This document shows positions 1-5,807 of a stretch of 5,849 nucleotides of DNA, one piece after another. The notes below the pieces were generated by a model. It saw nothing but the letters and a program-made list of their open reading frames with translations. It did not search any database and was not told where the DNA came from. This DNA is from Thermoactinomycetaceae bacterium (GTDB lineage: Bacteria; Bacillota; Bacilli; Thermoactinomycetales; Thermoactinomycetaceae), in contig JANWJM010000099.1 in NCBI GenBank assembly GCA_025449475.1, positions 1 to 5,849 of the forward strand, given 5' to 3'. The position numbers were made by a program, and so were the translations under genes. Position 1 is the first letter of the stretch. Each line of letters begins with the position of its first letter.

Positions 1-1
1 C

Positions 2-250
2 ACTGGAACGGGTTGCATGTCCACCGCTTTGTTCGGCTGTTGTTTGGGAGCTAAGATCCCACCCTTTGAGAGTGCGGTGACCTCACTCATAGCAATGGGT
101 CTTATGGGCGAGTGGGCAGAACGATATGTCTTAGATGGTCAAGCGGGAGAAATGGGGCGCTTTCATCAGTATTTGTTTGATGCGTTGGGGAAAATGAGCA
201 GTAATTGGTTACAAGAAGAGGGAAGAGTCGATGTTACATCTGCCGGATAA
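2..250 (+). CDS. thiM: Hydroxyethylthiazole kinase ThiM, C-terminal part (5' end outside window)
   Basis: Only the last 82 residues are present; the reading frame is open at the left edge of the window and ends at TAA 248-250. The fragment opens with TGTGCM, the glycine-rich ATP-site motif of the ThiM family, whose cysteine (the fifth residue here) is the one associated with catalysis in the Bacillus subtilis enzyme. The helical tail that follows (AVTSLIAMGLMGEWAERY, then FHQYLFDAL) matches the usual ThiM C-terminus. By family, the enzyme phosphorylates 4-methyl-5-(2-hydroxyethyl)thiazole in the cytoplasm, allowing thiazole salvage for thiamine synthesis. The end of the gene overlaps the start of thiE by 20 bases, so the two are almost certainly co-transcribed and probably translationally coupled. 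The first ATG inside the window (17) is internal and is not the gene start. The promoter, and any TPP riboswitch, would lie upstream and cannot be seen. Confidence 0.93.
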   Translation, partial: TGTGCMSTALFGCCLGAKIPPFESAVTSLIAMGLMGEWAERYVLDGQAGEMGRFHQYLFDALGKMSSNWLQEEGRVDVTSAG

Positions 251-848
251 TTTGCGTCTCTATCTGGTAACGGATGATCGACCTCAGCTACTGGCTCGGA
301 CTGAAGCTGCTTTGCGTGGCGGGGTGACGTGTGTTCAGTTGCGAATGAAACATGCTTCGTTTGAGGCGTTTTTAGAGAGGGCACGAGAAATGAAGCAGCT
401 TTGCCAAACATATCAGGTGCCATTCATTATTAATGATCGAGCGGAGATTGCTAAACAGATCAAAGCAGATGGATTGCATATTGGTCAGAAAGATCTCGCT
501 TATTCAGCGGCTCGTCGAATTGTTGGGTCGCATTGTCCCATTGGTGTTTCGGTTCATACGGTGGAACAAGCGATCAAAGCGGAAAAAGAGGGTGCTGCAT
601 ATCTCGGTGTTGGCTCCCTCTTTCCCACATCTTCAAAAAGCGACGCCGATTTCGTATCGCTGGATACACTTAAGCAAATCAAAGAAAAAGTGTCGATTCC
701 CATTGTAGTCATAGGTGGAATCAATGAGAAAACACTGCCATCGGTTATGCCTTATCAACCGGATGGCGTAGCAATGATCTCAGCGATTCTTTCTTCTGAT
801 GACCCAGAACAAGCAGCACGTCATTTTCGTCAGCAGCTTGATCGATAA
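231..848 (+). CDS. thiE: Thiamine-phosphate synthase (pyrophosphorylase) ThiE
   Basis: This is a 205-residue TIM-barrel enzyme of normal family length. It joins HMP pyrophosphate to thiazole phosphate, giving thiamine phosphate and pyrophosphate in the cytoplasm. Family signatures appear in order. QLRMK (36-40) supplies Q, R and K for pyrophosphate binding. INDR (67-70) has N68 and metal-binding D69. D88 in GQKD is the second magnesium aspartate, at the same 19-residue spacing from D69 as in the B. subtilis enzyme. The mobile loop GSLFPTSSK spans 128-136, with K136. VIGGI (160-164) and the phosphate-binding end GVAMISAI (179-186) follow. Small departures from the common pattern are K87 before D88 and GSLF where GPIF or GPIY is usual; neither removes a key residue. 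The ATG at 231 is preceded by a purine-rich AAGAAGAGGGA (212-224) inside thiM, with which it overlaps in another frame. A convergent gene lies 46 bases downstream. Confidence 0.97.
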   Translation: MLHLPDNLRLYLVTDDRPQLLARTEAALRGGVTCVQLRMKHASFEAFLERAREMKQLCQTYQVPFIINDRAEIAKQIKADGLHIGQKDLAYSAARRIVGSHCPIGVSVHTVEQAIKAEKEGAAYLGVGSLFPTSSKSDADFVSLDTLKQIKEKVSIPIVVIGGINEKTLPSVMPYQPDGVAMISAILSSDDPEQAARHFRQQLDR

Positions 849-872
849 AAGAGAGAAAGAGTTTGCAGACAA

Positions 873-910
873 GGACACCCCAGGAATTGCTTCATCAGCT
901 TGGAGTGTCC
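873..910. terminator. Convergent hairpin between thiE and the M23 gene, possible shared terminator
   Basis: An imperfect inverted repeat pairs 873-884 with 899-910: GGACAC against GTGTCC, one C-A mismatch, then CCAGG against CTTGG with one G-T pair. The loop is 14 bases. It lies 24 bases past the thiE stop, and one arm lies inside the last codons of the minus-strand gene. Neither side has a real T tract: the + strand continues AACGG, and the minus strand continues TTGTCTGC and then only a loosely T/C-rich run. Position suggests a bidirectional end for two converging transcripts, but it lacks the uridine run of a classical intrinsic terminator. Confidence 0.4.
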
Positions 911-1833
911 AACGGTGATAGTAAATCATTCCGCTTCAAGAATTTTCCATGAAACAAAATGGGAACACCTTTGCCTTTTCTTTCTGCATGAATATGCATA
1001 TGCGGTTCAGAAGTATTTCCTGAGTTACCGACACGACCGATAACACGATTCTCGTCTACTTTTTCACCCTTTTTCACTTTTATACTTCCTGGGATCATAT
1101 GAGCAATCTGTACTTTTACATCTTTACATTGGATCGTTACCTGATTTCCTGCAGGATGATCGGTACGATATTTTTTCGTTTGATTGTTCATTTGATTGGG
1201 CTGTAATTCTTTTAAGCCATCATGCACATGAACAATTTTTCCTTTACAAGGGCTATAGATCGTCTCACCATAGATTTCATATTGGTCCAATGCGGATGGG
1301 TAGAGTCCATTTGCACGATAACCGAAACGGTTTAATTTTAAAATATCGAGTGCGTACTCCTGTGGAGAGTAACGATGATGGTAATTAATCAAGGTTGAAC
1401 TTCCACCATGTCCCACATAATATGTTCCGTTTTTGAGGGGAAATTGTAAGTGAATTGGGTGATCTGAATAGGAGAAACCCACTAAAGCTTGAATGATAAA
1501 ATATCCAAAAGTGATGGAAACGAGGATATTGATCCCTATGGAAACCATCGCTTGCTTGTCTTTTTTCGATGGACGCCAGGGCAAATGCTTGATTTGAAAA
1601 AAGGATCGTAAAACGATGATTAGAAACAAGATGGGAATCAAAAAACGAAGATAGTATCCATATACATCCCATGTTCCAATGAAAAAGAGCAAAATGAAGA
1701 AAAGGGCTCTCGAAAGGGTATCGATCAACCAGTTCCACAGATAGGGAGGACGTGAGCGCCATTGTTCCACCAAAAACCAGATGGTTACACCAATGATCAT
1801 CAATGTAGTCAACCAAAATTGAATAAGAATCAT
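895..1833 (-). CDS. Membrane-anchored M23-family (LytM-like) metallopeptidase
   Basis: The 312-residue protein has an N-terminal membrane half and a C-terminal M23 (lysostaphin/LytM-like) domain. Hydrophobic helices lie near 3-22, 43-56, 61-77 and 96-119. Positive charges after helix 1 (R26, R28, R42) and after helix 3 (K82, R87, K90, K91, K93) predict both ends outside, so the peptidase domain faces the cell wall. Domain motifs are IYSPCKGKIV (192-201), GNQVTIQC (229-236), AHM with H245 as the likely catalytic histidine, the turn VIGRVGNSGNTSEP (264-277), and HMH (278-280), where H278 and H280 fit the HxH pair. The usual HxxxD at the first zinc position is absent; instead there is NYHH (150-153) followed by YALDI with D163, a variant pattern. 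C196 and C236 could form a disulfide. By family it may cut peptidoglycan peptide cross-links, but the substrate is unknown. The start ATG has GAGGAG directly against it; no other ATG, GTG or TTG lies upstream before an in-frame stop at 1876-1878. Confidence 0.88.
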   Translation of the reverse strand: MILIQFWLTTLMIIGVTIWFLVEQWRSRPPYLWNWLIDTLSRALFFILLFFIGTWDVYGYYLRFLIPILFLIIVLRSFFQIKHLPWRPSKKDKQAMVSIGINILVSITFGYFIIQALVGFSYSDHPIHLQFPLKNGTYYVGHGGSSTLINYHHRYSPQEYALDILKLNRFGYRANGLYPSALDQYEIYGETIYSPCKGKIVHVHDGLKELQPNQMNNQTKKYRTDHPAGNQVTIQCKDVKVQIAHMIPGSIKVKKGEKVDENRVIGRVGNSGNTSEPHMHIHAERKGKGVPILFHGKFLKRNDLLSPLDTPS

Positions 1834-1858
1834 CTCCTCATTGCGATAGAGTTTCGAA

Positions 1859-1894
1859 TTTGTATATTCTTCATATCACTGACAATAGTATACT
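1859..1894 (-). promoter_or_regulatory. Tentative promoter region for the M23 gene
   Basis: Reading the minus strand, two AT-rich -10-like elements precede the gene: TATACT at 1892-1887, and TGATATGAA ending at 1870, which resembles an extended -10. A TTGTCA at 1885-1880 resembles a -35 but has no well-spaced -10. The TATACT sits in an 8-base palindrome AGTATACT (1887-1894), so it reads the same on both strands. No single assignment is convincing; the region is the likely promoter zone only because the gene begins at 1833. Confidence 0.25.
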
Positions 1895-2047
1895 TGTTGC
1901 TAACCCGAGGCGAAAGTTTTGATTTTGAAATATTTGGATGAAAATGAGGCATTTTCGCAAGTACAAGAGAGTACGTTGAGCACTAGAGATGATGGCTCTC
2001 ACTCAGATGAGCATCGATGGAGCAGGTCTAGACTGCCCCATTTTTTT
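1895..2047 (+). ncRNA. Candidate small RNA in the divergent intergenic region (speculative)
   Basis: No convincing protein gene lies on the + strand here, yet the stretch ends in a hairpin with a seven-T tail, which implies a transcript. Upstream of that end are two further foldable segments: GTAC (1961-1964) with GTAC (1971-1974), loop of six; and 1990-1998 with 2009-2016, an eight-pair stem with one bulged G and a ten-base loop. A TATACT at 1889-1894 could be a -10, with only a poor -35 (TTCTTC, 1867-1872), giving a start near 1901 and an RNA of roughly 145 bases. I recognise no known riboswitch or T-box motif. The 5' end is a guess. Alternatives are a relic of a lost gene or a barrier that stops read-through into the cad promoter. 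Confidence 0.28.
2017..2047 (+). terminator. Orphan rho-independent terminator in intergenic DNA
   Basis: The stem pairs ATGG (2017-2020) with CCAT (2038-2041) and GCAG (2022-2025) with CTGC (2033-2036), separated by one A-C mismatch. The loop GTCTAGA can be tightened by one more pair. Seven T residues follow (2041-2047). This polarity works only for a transcript moving rightward. It lies upstream of the cadC promoter and downstream of a gene that points the other way, so no annotated gene uses it. Confidence 0.6.
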
Positions 2048-2103
2048 GTGAAAGGATTCATCAAGAGCAGTACAGATCGGTATCTGCGATGGTGAAATTT
2101 CTA

Positions 2104-2137
2104 TTGATAAAAAGTGGAAGGCATGTTACTCTATAAT
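2104..2137 (+). promoter_or_regulatory. Probable promoter of the cadC-cadA operon
   Basis: A perfect TATAAT lies at 2132-2137, 36 bases before the cadC start. The best -35-like hexamer, TTGATA (2104-2109), is 22 bases upstream, too far for a normal sigma-A promoter. At 17-base spacing there is only AAAAAG (2109-2114). An alternative pairs TTGATA with an extended but weak -10 (TGT then TACTCT, 2124-2132) at exactly 17 bases. The -10 call is firm and the -35 call is not. Overlap with the operator-like palindrome supports repression by blocking RNA polymerase. Confidence 0.6.
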
Positions 2138-2154
2138 CAAATATTTGTTTGATT
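2135..2154 (+). promoter_or_regulatory. Operator-like palindrome for the CadC repressor
   Basis: AATCAAA (2135-2141) is mirrored exactly by TTTGATT (2148-2154) across a six-base spacer, and the inner CAAATATTTG (2138-2147) is itself a perfect palindrome. AT-rich inverted repeats built on TCAAATA...TTTGA are typical of ArsR/SmtB operators, including that of the staphylococcal cad operon. It overlaps the last three bases of the TATAAT box and ends 19 bases before the cadC start codon, an arrangement suited to autorepression. The assignment to CadC is inferred from position and family. Confidence 0.7.
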
Positions 2155-2173
2155 GTACATATGAGGTGATCGT

Positions 2174-2551
2174 TTGACCAAAGATTCAGCCGCTCGTGGA
2201 AGTGATCGTTGTGAAATTGAACAATTTGATCCGGTTAAAGTAGAGCGTGTTCGACGATCGATTCAAGCGATCGATATGGAACGTACCTCCCAGTTATTTA
2301 AGGCATTAGCGGATCCCAATCGATTGAAGGTCGTGTATGCTCTAGTGAAAGAAGATGAGGTGTGCGTTTGTGATGTGGCTCATATCCTCGGCTCTACCGT
2401 TGCAACTGCCTCTCATCATTTGCGCTTACTGCGTAATATGGGATTAGCCAAATCGAGAAAAGAGGGGAAGATGGTCTTTTACTCACTCGATCAAGATCTT
2501 ATTCCTGACCTGATTCACTATGTATTCCAATCGTCGGAGGAGAGGCGATGA
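2174..2551 (+). CDS. cadC: CadC-like ArsR/SmtB metal-sensing repressor
   Basis: The 125-residue winged-helix protein resembles staphylococcal CadC along its length. It has an N-terminal arm DRCEIEQFD (11-19), then FKALADPNRLKVVYAL (42-57), the CVCD metal motif (C64, C66), the recognition region STVATASHHLRLL (74-86), and the wing KEGKMVFYSL (97-105). By family it is a dimeric cytoplasmic repressor that leaves the operator on binding Cd, Pb or Zn. The alpha3N cysteines C13, C64 and C66 correspond to CadC Cys7, Cys58 and Cys60; the equivalent of Cys11 is Q17. The C-terminal zinc-site positions read Q107, L109, S120 and E123, so that second site looks lost. The start is TTG at 2174, preceded by GAGGTGATC (2163-2171), a nine-base match to the 16S rRNA tail with good spacing; no ATG fits. 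The stop is one base from cadA. ArsR-type arsenic sensors are less likely given the CVCD and N-terminal Cys pattern. Confidence 0.93.
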   Translation: MTKDSAARGSDRCEIEQFDPVKVERVRRSIQAIDMERTSQLFKALADPNRLKVVYALVKEDEVCVCDVAHILGSTVATASHHLRLLRNMGLAKSRKEGKMVFYSLDQDLIPDLIHYVFQSSEERR

Positions 2552-2552
2552 A

Positions 2553-4694
2553 ATGGCTCAGCAAGTCGTAAAGAGCGAAGAGAAAAAAGTATATCGTGTG
2601 CAAGGATTCTCTTGTGCCAGTTGTGCGGCCATTTTCGAAAAAAATGTAAAAGAGATTCCTGGTGTAAAGGATGCCAAGGTAAATTTTGGCGCATCCAAAA
2701 TCGCGGTCTATGGAACGGAACCAAGTATTGAACAACTGGAGCAAGCGGGGGCGTTCGAAAATTTAAAAGTCATTCCTGAACATCAGCGGGAACATTTTCA
2801 ACCGATTCCCTTTTGGAAAAATGCTGAGAACCTCCCCCTTTTGTTTTCACTCTTTTTTTTAGTGGTGGGTTGGTATCTGTATCAGTTTCACCATGTTGAA
2901 AAAATGGGGATTGCTTTTTATGCGGCAGCCATTGTGATTGGTGGATTTCAGCTTTTTGTCCAGGGAATTCGCAATTTTGTTCGATTCCAATTTGATATGA
3001 ATACATTGATGACCATTGCCGTATTAGGAGCTGCTGCAATTGGTGAATGGGGTGAAGGGGCAACAGTTGTTATCCTTTTTGCTATCAGCGAGGCACTCGA
3101 GCGTTTTTCGATGAATAAAGCCCGCCAATCGATTCGGTCATTGTTGGAGATTGCCCCTAAACAGGCCTTGGTTCGTCGAGAGAATCAGGAAATGATGATT
3201 CCCGTGGATCAGATTCAGATTGGGGATATCCTGATTATAAAACCGGGACAAAAGATTGCCATGGATGGAGTGGTAGTCAAAGGAACTTCCTCCGTCAACC
3301 AATCAGCGATCACCGGTGAGTCAATTCCTGTCCGTAAAACAGTAGCGGATAAGGTATTTGCGGGGACATTGAATGGAGAAGGGCTGATCGAAGTCAAGGT
3401 GACCAAACGAATCGAAGATACTACGCTGGCGAAGATTATTCATTTGGTGGAAGAAGCCCAAGCGGAACGTGCGCCCGCACAAGCGTTTGTAGACCGTTTT
3501 GCGAAGATCTATACACCGGTCATTTTGATCACAGGAATTCTGATTGCGGTAGTTCTTCCACTCCTTTTTCAACTTGAGTGGAGTGAATGGATTTACCGTG
3601 GTTTGGCGTTATTGGTGGTTGGCTGTCCTTGTGCATTGGTTATCTCGACGCCCGTCGCGATTGTTACCGCGATCGGCAATGCGGCGCGAAATGGGGTGTT
3701 GGTCAAAGGCGGGATTTATCTTGAAGAAGCTGGTTCACTGACTGCACTCGCTTTTGATAAAACAGGAACATTGACCAAGGGCATACCCGCTGTGACCGAG
3801 ATGGTAGTGCGAGAAGAAGGAAAAGAGAACCTCTATTTATCGGTGGCTGCAGCTATTGAGAAGCATTCCGATCATCCTCTTGCTTCTGCGTTGCTCCGAA
3901 AGGCGAATGAAGAAGGGGTGGAAATCGGTTCACTCCAAGTGAAAAACGTGATCGCTCAAACGGGAAAAGGAGTTCAAGCAGAGGTTGATGGGACACTCTA
4001 TTATGTTGGAAGTCCCAATTGGCTGGATGAGCGATTGGCAGGTGGATTATCGGAAAAATGGATGAAGCAGGTTTCACAGTTTCAAGATCAAGGAAAGACG
4101 GTTATGATTTTGGGAACCGCCTCCGAGCCCTTGGCTCTATTCGCTGTACGGGATAAGGTGCGGGAAACGAGTAAAGAAGTGATCAATCAGCTTCATCAAT
4201 TAGGAATTACTAAAACAGTGATGGTGACCGGGGACCATCTCAAGACCGCACAAGCAATTGGCAAAGAGATGGGGATGAAGGAAATTTATGCCGAGCTGTT
4301 GCCCGAAGAAAAGTTGAATCAGATCCAACAACTCCGTGCAGAAGGTCATCGGGTGGCGATGGTCGGTGACGGTGTGAATGATGCCCCTGCCTTGGCTGCT
4401 GCGAATGTTGGGATTGCGATGGGTGGCGCAGGGACGGATACAGCTTTAGAGACTGCAGATATCGCCCTGATGGCGGATGACCTTCGTAAACTCCCCTTCA
4501 CCATTCGTTTAAGCCGAAAAGCTTTGCAGATTATTAAGCAAAACATTACTTTTTCGCTTGCGATCAAAGCAGTTGCTCTACTCTTGATCATCCCCGGCTG
4601 GTTAACCCTCTGGATGGCGGTCTTTGCAGATATGGGTGCTACACTGATTGTCACGTTAAATGCACTTCGTTTGTTTAAGATAAAAAAGATATGA
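2553..4694 (+). CDS. cadA: Cd/Zn/Pb-exporting P1B-type ATPase CadA (ZntA-like)
   Basis: The 713-residue membrane pump uses ATP to export soft divalent metals. One N-terminal heavy-metal-associated domain (about 12-75) carries the metal motif CASC (C21, C24). Membrane helices lie near 95-111, 119-138, 149-163, 167-183, 320-339 and 347-372, with a final pair near 664-682 and 684-704. Cytoplasmic motifs are TGES (254-257, actuator), DKTGT with phosphorylated D402, HP (441-442, nucleotide site), TGD (559-561) and GDGVND (605-610). Metal-pathway residues are the CPC motif in helix 6 (358-360), with K672 and D693 in the last helices as in ZntA/CadA; this points to Zn/Cd/Pb rather than copper. The ATG at 2553 follows GGAGGAGAGG (2536-2545). 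An in-frame ATG at 2520 lies inside cadC and lacks a ribosome site. Coupling to cadC is tight, and a strong terminator follows, so the operon has two genes. Which metal dominates cannot be told from sequence. Confidence 0.96.
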   Translation: MAQQVVKSEEKKVYRVQGFSCASCAAIFEKNVKEIPGVKDAKVNFGASKIAVYGTEPSIEQLEQAGAFENLKVIPEHQREHFQPIPFWKNAENLPLLFSLFFLVVGWYLYQFHHVEKMGIAFYAAAIVIGGFQLFVQGIRNFVRFQFDMNTLMTIAVLGAAAIGEWGEGATVVILFAISEALERFSMNKARQSIRSLLEIAPKQALVRRENQEMMIPVDQIQIGDILIIKPGQKIAMDGVVVKGTSSVNQSAITGESIPVRKTVADKVFAGTLNGEGLIEVKVTKRIEDTTLAKIIHLVEEAQAERAPAQAFVDRFAKIYTPVILITGILIAVVLPLLFQLEWSEWIYRGLALLVVGCPCALVISTPVAIVTAIGNAARNGVLVKGGIYLEEAGSLTALAFDKTGTLTKGIPAVTEMVVREEGKENLYLSVAAAIEKHSDHPLASALLRKANEEGVEIGSLQVKNVIAQTGKGVQAEVDGTLYYVGSPNWLDERLAGGLSEKWMKQVSQFQDQGKTVMILGTASEPLALFAVRDKVRETSKEVINQLHQLGITKTVMVTGDHLKTAQAIGKEMGMKEIYAELLPEEKLNQIQQLRAEGHRVAMVGDGVNDAPALAAANVGIAMGGAGTDTALETADIALMADDLRKLPFTIRLSRKALQIIKQNITFSLAIKAVALLLIIPGWLTLWMAVFADMGATLIVTLNALRLFKIKKI

Positions 4695-4700
4695 CCACAT

Positions 4701-4729
4701 ATCCCCCTGTCTTGAGACAGGGGGATTTT
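4701..4729 (+). terminator. Rho-independent terminator of the cadC-cadA operon
   Basis: A perfect 11-base stem pairs ATCCCCCTGTC (4701-4711) with GACAGGGGGAT (4716-4726) across a TTGA tetraloop and is followed by TTT to 4729. It begins six bases after the cadA stop. The GC-rich stem, small loop and T run make this the clearest terminator in the window, and it separates the metal operon from the regulator gene downstream. Confidence 0.93.
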
Positions 4730-4779
4730 AGGTGAAAGGATTATTCAAAGGCAGATCCAAAGTGTTTGTGAGATAAATG

Positions 4780-4808
4780 GTGATAACAAGTTGAAAATGG
4801 GATATTCT
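4780..4808 (+). promoter_or_regulatory. Weak candidate promoter for the AraC-type regulator
   Basis: GTGATA (4780-4785) and TATTCT (4803-4808) are spaced by 17 bases, each matching four of six consensus positions. Another -10-like element, TATAGT, is at 4832-4837 but lacks a suitable -35. The terminator upstream requires a promoter somewhere in 4730-4955, so one should exist; this pair is the best guess. The rest of this 260-base gap shows no other feature I can support. Confidence 0.25.
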
Positions 4809-4955
4809 AAGGTTATGTCTCATTGCGAGTGTATAGTTTTCACATTTTTGATTCTTACTTCCAATGGACTATTGCTCGAACTGTTCAACCAAAGCACAAA
4901 AACACAGGAACGAAAAAGAAAAATGAATGATAATCAGATTAAGGAGTTGGATCCG

Positions 4956-5807
4956 ATGAAGATGGTCGAAGCGATGCAAAAGGCAATCAATTATATGGAG
5001 GAACATTTGTTAGATCCATTGACAATTGAAGAGATTGCTCTTCAAGCTCATCTTTCTCCTTTTCATTTCCAACGCATCTTTATGATCCTAACGGATGTAT
5101 CTGTGATGGAATATATTCGGAGGCGGCGTTTGACATTGGCTGCACATGAATTGATTCGGACAGATACAAAAATTATCGACCTTTCTTATCGATATGGATA
5201 TGAAACTCCGGAAGCATTCTCAAAAGCTTTTCGGCGACAGCATGGAGTCACTCCAAGCGAGGTACGAAAAGGTTTGGGGAAAATACAAGCTTATAATCGG
5301 ATCACCATCCAGGTCCAATTGAAAGGAGCAGAACCAATGAATTATCAGATTGTGAAACGAGATGCATTTCAAGTGGTGGGAGTCAAACGTGAATTTCCTT
5401 GTGATACTGAGACCAAAGGGATCCCCCAATTTTGGGGCGAAGCACATCAAAATGGAACAATTGACCGATTATCCCGATTAGTAAAGGGTCAGATCGAAGG
5501 ATTACTGGGAGTCACATGCAATTATCGCTCCGAGAAAAATACGATCGACTACTTCATTGCTGTAGAGCATGAAGGGGACGTGCCTGCGGGGTTGAGTACG
5601 CTTCAGATCCCTGCTGCCAAATGGGCGGTTTTCGAGACACATGGACCGGTTGAAAAAGCATTCCCTCAAACATGGAAGAAGATATACTCTGAGTGGATTC
5701 CATCCAATGAATATCAGCCTGCGGAACTTCCTGCGATTGAAGCGTATCTTGATCCAGATGTAAATCATCCACATGCGAAAAATCAAATTTGGCTTGCAAT
5801 TAAGTAA
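4956..5807 (+). CDS. AraC-family transcriptional regulator with GyrI-like effector domain
   Basis: The 283-residue protein starts with an AraC-type DNA-binding domain (about 8-106). Its first helix-turn-helix is TIEEIALQAHLSPFHFQRIF (23-42), and its second covers IIDLSYRYGYETPEAFSKAF (73-92), ending in the characteristic GVTPSEVRK (97-105). A short linker leads to a GyrI-like (SOUL/BmrR-type ligand-binding) domain (128-283), with conserved-looking IPQFW (156-160), WAVFETHGPVEKAFPQTWKKIYSEW (223-247) and AIEAYLDPD (260-268). In related domains a glutamate in the last motif (here E263) faces the ligand pocket, which often takes cationic or aromatic drugs; the ligand here is unknown. The ATG at 4956 is chosen because AAGGAG (4941-4946) precedes it by nine bases and the length then fits the family. 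The frame is open back to a TTG at 4791, but those 55 residues match nothing expected; an ATG at 4923 is a weaker choice. It is probably monocistronic. Confidence 0.85.
   Translation: MKMVEAMQKAINYMEEHLLDPLTIEEIALQAHLSPFHFQRIFMILTDVSVMEYIRRRRLTLAAHELIRTDTKIIDLSYRYGYETPEAFSKAFRRQHGVTPSEVRKGLGKIQAYNRITIQVQLKGAEPMNYQIVKRDAFQVVGVKREFPCDTETKGIPQFWGEAHQNGTIDRLSRLVKGQIEGLLGVTCNYRSEKNTIDYFIAVEHEGDVPAGLSTLQIPAAKWAVFETHGPVEKAFPQTWKKIYSEWIPSNEYQPAELPAIEAYLDPDVNHPHAKNQIWLAIK

Noticed and set aside
1938..1979. A 13-codon rightward reading frame coding for a very basic peptide (MKMRHFRKYKRVR), ahead of the orphan terminator.
   Set aside because: There is no Shine-Dalgarno before the ATG, the frame is so short that chance explains it, and the AT-rich context biases toward Lys and Arg codons. 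It was not called as a gene, though it lies within the candidate RNA.
2073..2086. A small perfect hairpin CAGAT-CGGT-ATCTG between the orphan terminator and the cad promoter.
   Set aside because: A five-pair stem of this kind is common by chance; there is no T tract, no repeat elsewhere in the window and no evident link to a protein.
2161..2169. A mini-frame ATG AGG TGA overlapping the cadC ribosome site.
   Set aside because: It arises simply because the SD GAGGTGA follows AT; it has no ribosome site of its own.
1834..2173. A riboswitch or T-box leader in the divergent intergenic region.
   Set aside because: I looked for the T-box GGUGG-type motif and for TPP, cobalamin and purine core patterns by eye and saw none.
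2520..2552. A longer cadA start at ATG 2520, adding 11 residues.
   Set aside because: It lies within cadC without a ribosome site. ATG 2553 has GGAGGAGAGG at good spacing, and the protein then begins like known CadA.
4346..4654. A 102-residue minus-strand frame inside cadA, and other antisense frames such as 5502-5837, 1385-1816 and 3215-3406.
   Set aside because: They lie opposite or inside well-recognised conserved genes, have no recognisable motifs and no clear ribosome sites; they follow from the codon use of the real genes.
4791..4955. A longer start for the AraC-type gene at TTG 4791, adding 55 residues.
   Set aside because: The added part matches nothing in the family and lacks a ribosome site; AAGGAG nine bases before ATG 4956 marks the probable start.
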